Source: Ancylostoma caninum
Lineage: Eukaryota > Nematoda > Chromadorea > Rhabditida > Ancylostomatidae
Length of the DNA: 64,000 nucleotides
Assembly: GCA_037903475.1 (NCBI GenBank)
Contig: JBAJFG010000184.1
Location: forward strand, 248,001-312,000
Direction: 5' to 3'
Part shown: positions 60,771 through 64,000 of the stretch, one piece after another
Position numbering within the stretch: the first letter of the stretch is position 1
Layout of the letters: each line of letters opens with the position of its first letter
The notes under the pieces: model-generated
Database searches by the model: none
What the model saw: the letters and a program-made list of their open reading frames with translations, nothing else
What the model was told of the DNA's origin: nothing
Made by a program: the position numbers and the translations under genes

Positions 60771-60980
60771 ATTGACTCCATTGACGGACCCGTTGCACAT
60801 TGCCCAACGTTCTCCTCGATCTCATCCGTAGCCCACTCAACCACACCACACTCATTCCTAGGCTTTTATATGATCTCACAATCACGATTGTAGAATTTCG
60901 TAACGGTCTGACACACATACATACTTACATACAGACAGACATGAAAACAGACTAAGCCCGTTATTATAAGTCATGATTTT
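60771..60980. repeat. Terminal part of the satellite composite (reverse)
   Basis: GTAGAATTTCGTAACGGTCT, a CATACATA run and AGACTAAGCCCGTTATTATA reproduce, in reverse, the ends seen at 41960-42090, 53755 and 40150. Confidence 0.8.
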
Positions 60981-61094
60981 ACTAGCGCCCCTTCGGGACA
61001 CTAAAAAGTGAGGTGGGACAGCCATTTGAAGTGTGTGCGATAGCTTCACATATGCGAAATTTTTAAAAAATTAACATGTAAGCAAAACTAATCA

Positions 61095-61935
61095 TTAGCT
61101 GGGCTCAAACAAATTGCAAATTTTTGTTGTTCGGCTTGGATTCGAGTACTCCTGCGTTTTCACTTTATTGGCTAGCTTTCGGTACAATAATACCTTCGTC
61201 AGGCCTATAACGTTTACAATTGCATTCAGTCTATTGTTGTTTCTACAAATATTATGCGAATATACTGACCAGGCCAACAATTAACCTAGGCGACAATAGG
61301 TTCTGACACTAGCAACTAAGCGACAGGACAACTGCGCACTGCCCACAAGAATGAGAGTCACTTGAACGACAGATGTGACACTCTCGCAATCACCACCGCT
61401 ATCTTCCTATCTTATGAGTTGCAATGCATCCGCTAGTTCATTCTTGTTGTTTACCTCTTCAGAGAGGCGTTTGATAGCAAAAGCCTCCATCATTTTTCTT
61501 TCCAGCGGTGCATCCAGTGAGCGGTGTAGTATTGTGACCTTAATTTTAGGAGGATCCTCGTGTATGTGGTGAAGGGTGCGATGATGCGGGAAACTGCTGT
61601 TAGAATAGGAGCTAGAATTCCGTAGTGCTCGCATATGTTCGTCTAGACGTTTATGGAGCGGTCTTGCCGTTACGTCCGCATCCTTCACACGTGACCAAGT
61701 AGACTGTTCCTCTCAGCTGACATATCTTGTCTCCTGCGCAGTAAATACAGTTATTTTGGCCACATTTTTCTTCGTAGATCCTCGTCGAGGTTAGCAAGCT
61801 CTTGAGGTTCGGAGGTGGACGGAACACCAATTTGATTGGTAGGTTTGCGGCTTTCACGATTCGATTCACATCTTTGGCATTTTGTTCGTTTACATAGGGA
61901 AGTACTAGCGGAATACCCCCTGGAACGAACAACGG
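61095..61935 (-). mobile_element. Penelope-like retroelement, 3' fragment
   Basis: Minus-strand remnant containing a GIY-YIG endonuclease domain, followed downstream by a conserved-looking non-coding tail with a hammerhead-like core (61177-61202). The reverse transcriptase part is not present. Upstream of the domain the frame is closed by a stop near 61940. Confidence 0.75.
61407..61935 (-). pseudogene. GIY-YIG endonuclease domain of Penelope-like element, frameshifted
   Basis: Reading order: LPYVNEQNAKDVNRIVKAAN, KLVFRPPPNLKSLLTSTRIY, a CGQNNCIYC cysteine cluster, GTVYLVTCEGC (the GIY part), then after a frameshift near 61680 TARPLHKRLDEHMRALRN (the YIG-ET-RPL-R-EH part) and a C-terminal helix region ending NNKNELADALQLIR. 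The YIG triplet itself is lost at the frameshift. The PPPNLKSLLT-C-x4-C-x2-C-GIY order is typical of Penelope-like elements. Confidence 0.8.
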
Positions 61936-62787
61936 TCACCATGATACGGGTTCCGAGTTCGTGTAACCGTTTTCTTCCAATATCTGTGCTACTTTTTCCT
62001 CCACCTCCGGGAACCCTCGACTGCATATTCTCCTTTTCGTCGTGATGAGGACGGACCCTTTCTCGATCATTGGACACCTATCCTGATGTTTTTCTGAATT
62101 ATGGTGCCACGGCATATTTGTCCGGCATCAGTGGACCCGCACTCTATGTAAATCTCCAGAGTAATAGAAGAAAGTTAGGAAATATAAAGTTTGATCAGTT
62201 GCACAACTGATTTCACAAAACGTCACAACAGCTTATGATAACGCGTTCCTCATTCGTCCATCTTCTGTATTTGACTGCACTGCTTTCTTAAAATCAAGGA
62301 CGGATCCTAAGGCTGCATATCCCTATGGGACTTTAGAGAGAGGTGCGCAAAGAGCATATCCCAAGTGAGGACACCGAATAAATCCGGTCGCTACATCAGC
62401 CACGGCATGCACACTACCGTTCGAATCGGTTATCTTTCACTGTTCCAAAAATGAGGGAGTCGATAACAAAGCTCTAGCAGAGGGGCTACCCTGCTCCGTA
62501 CACTGCTGCTATGCAACGTCAAATCCTTGTAACCACTGCCTCGCCCTAGGGCTCGAGACCTCTAGCCGCTGGTTCCACCGCGAAATCCTGAGTGCACCCG
62601 ATTTCCACTACGTCTATGCACCTATAACGAAACATCTGCCGAATGCCCCGCCAGCTTCGTATCCTCGCAAACACGCTCTATAACTGAGCCCTATGATGAA
62701 AGCATGCGATCACGGGCTAGTCCTTCACTGACTGCGCTCTAGAAAATTTTGTTGCTCTACTATGATTTATATAAGAGGACTAGACGG
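61936..62787. other. No gene recognised
   Basis: Sequence 62100-62780 shows no coding block on either strand. A possible repeat begins AAGGACGGATCCTAAGGCTG at 62299, but I see no second copy in the window. Confidence 0.4.
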
Positions 62788-63490
62788 CATACCCGGCTTC
62801 GCTCGGGTGTTTCACTACCCCCGCAATTTCACACCAATGAGGACAATTTCTAGTGCCGACAAATTCATTGCGGATGTCTATAATTTTGGTGGTAAACATA
62901 TTAGCAGGCTCATGTAACCCTCTTCCACCGACCCGTGAGCGAAAAGTCAGTAATTTTATTTAAGTGTCAAATTCATGGAAAGCAGCTGCCATATTTGTAC
63001 TTAGGGTTTAGCGTTTTTGATTGATCCAGTAAACACTTTCCTACTTCTTCTTCTTCATTCTCTTTCCACGAGCGGGGAAAGAGCAAAAGAAGTTACTGAG
63101 TCGATACATCCGTGGAGGATAGTTGTCATATTCGTGTACAGCGCAATGGAAAATCCCAGTAGACATGTCTTCGCCAGCCCGTGGACGAAAATGGTGAAAA
63201 ATCATACCATCTATATTCTGCGCAAAATGGTTATCGTTAGCGTATTGGGGAACCCCAGTAACCATGTCGTCACCGCCCCCTGGGCGAAAATAGCAAAAAA
63301 TCAGAGACTCGATAAATCGATACTCCGTGCAAAACGGTTACCATATTCGTGTTCAGCGCATTGACAAACCCCAGTAGACCTGTCCCTACTGACACTCGGG
63401 CAAAAATATCAAAAAATCAATAAAATCGATGAAGCGATATTTCGGGCAAAATGGTTATCATATTCGAGTTCAGCGCATTGACAAACCTTT
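62788..63490. repeat. 118-bp repeat family, long diverged copy
   Basis: Opens with ACCCGGCTTCGCTCGGGTGT and is largely collinear with 4745-5345. Later units repeat CAGCGCATTGACAAACCCCA. Confidence 0.88.
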
Positions 63491-63760
63491 CAAAAAAACC
63501 AAGTTCAAAACGGCCTCGGACAAGCAACGGCCTGATATATGATGATAAATCTGAAAAAGAAACCACAACAATGGATAAAAAAAAAAGAAAAACCCACCTT
63601 TTTGTCGAATGACCATGGTGGCGTTGATCTCAACAGCTGATCAATTCGACATACGCTTCCAGGACGGCCGCCCCGCAGTCGAGCTGCCACGAGGTTTCCC
63701 GCCGGCTGAGGGGACTCGTCGTTTCCGATAGACTGTACACCCTAATACACACATATACAC
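63491..63760. other. No recognised element
   Basis: Spacer between satellite and terminal MITE; a 61-codon minus-strand frame has no domain. Confidence 0.4.
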
Positions 63761-63994
63761 CAGTGGCGGACGCAGAAAGTGGGCAGGAGAGGGGGGGGGC
63801 GTGGGAAAAAAATTGGGGTCTCCGCCGTTTTGGGGACCCAGACGGAAAATAAAATTAATGAAAATATTTATTATAATAATAAATAATCGACAGAAATTAT
63901 ATTATAAATAATAATAATAATAAACAATTAAAAATAAACTAATATAAGATTTTTATTCGTATTGTAGAGTAATTTCGACCAGCGTCCGCCACTG
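63761..63994. mobile_element. 234-bp hAT-like MITE
   Basis: CAGTGGCGGACGC at 63761 and its exact complement GCGTCCGCCACTG ending at 63994. The CAGTGGCGG terminus is common among hAT elements. The interior is AT-rich with a G-run at 63790. The window ends six bases after it, so the target duplication cannot be checked. Confidence 0.85.
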
Positions 63995-64000
63995 ATATAT

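Noticed and set aside
59016..60893. 625-, 578- and 515-codon proline-rich frames
   Set aside because: A 50-bp tandem unit without stops gives the same peptides in all three frames, so no frame is selected.

Overview
This looks like nuclear DNA from a repeat-rich animal genome, most likely a nematode. A strongylid (hookworm-like) worm is my best guess. The evidence is one intron-split protein gene whose exons range from 61 to 159 bp, very short introns (65-241 bp) beside multi-kilobase ones, and a dense load of mariner, hAT-like, CR1/jockey-like LINE and Penelope-like remnants, MITEs and satellites. There are no prokaryotic features. The species call is inference; the gene family call rests on sequence motifs.

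One gene is clear. The plus strand carries the last eleven exons (15 to 36406) of a phosphoacetylglucosamine mutase (PGM3/AGM1 family), an enzyme of UDP-GlcNAc synthesis. Splicing joins the exons without a frame break into 418 codons plus a stop. They hold the metal-binding loop FDGDADR, the sugar-binding loop EANGHGT and the phosphate-binding loop RPSGTE. The N-terminal third, including the catalytic serine loop, lies before base 1. About 35 kb of introns separate 1.26 kb of coding sequence, and one intron is of the rare GC-AG class.

Layout: intron 1 (145-9472) is mostly tandem repeats, including a 118-bp satellite. Intron 3 holds a 2.6-kb element with about 1-kb inverted arms. Intron 4 is mainly a 1.4-kb hAT-like element with an 8-bp target duplication. 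Intron 6 holds a tRNA-derived SINE and a LINE nested in a 416-bp MITE. Intron 9 has three abutting members of the same MITE family. Intron 10 has a 2.3-kb TTCGAATA-rich element sitting inside a microsatellite, a pure TG run of about 500 bp and a foldback element.

From 36407 to 64000 I recognise no host gene. The stretch holds two MITE-like or Tc1-like elements with TA flanks, a LINE 3' end, a 1.25-kb GGTAT/GGTAAT satellite, a dead mariner, a 1.6-kb array of a 50-bp unit open in all three plus-strand frames, a decayed Penelope-like GIY-YIG domain with a hammerhead-like motif downstream, and a terminal hAT-like MITE. I found no convincing new gene system; the interest lies in the nested mobile elements and the gene's intron structure.
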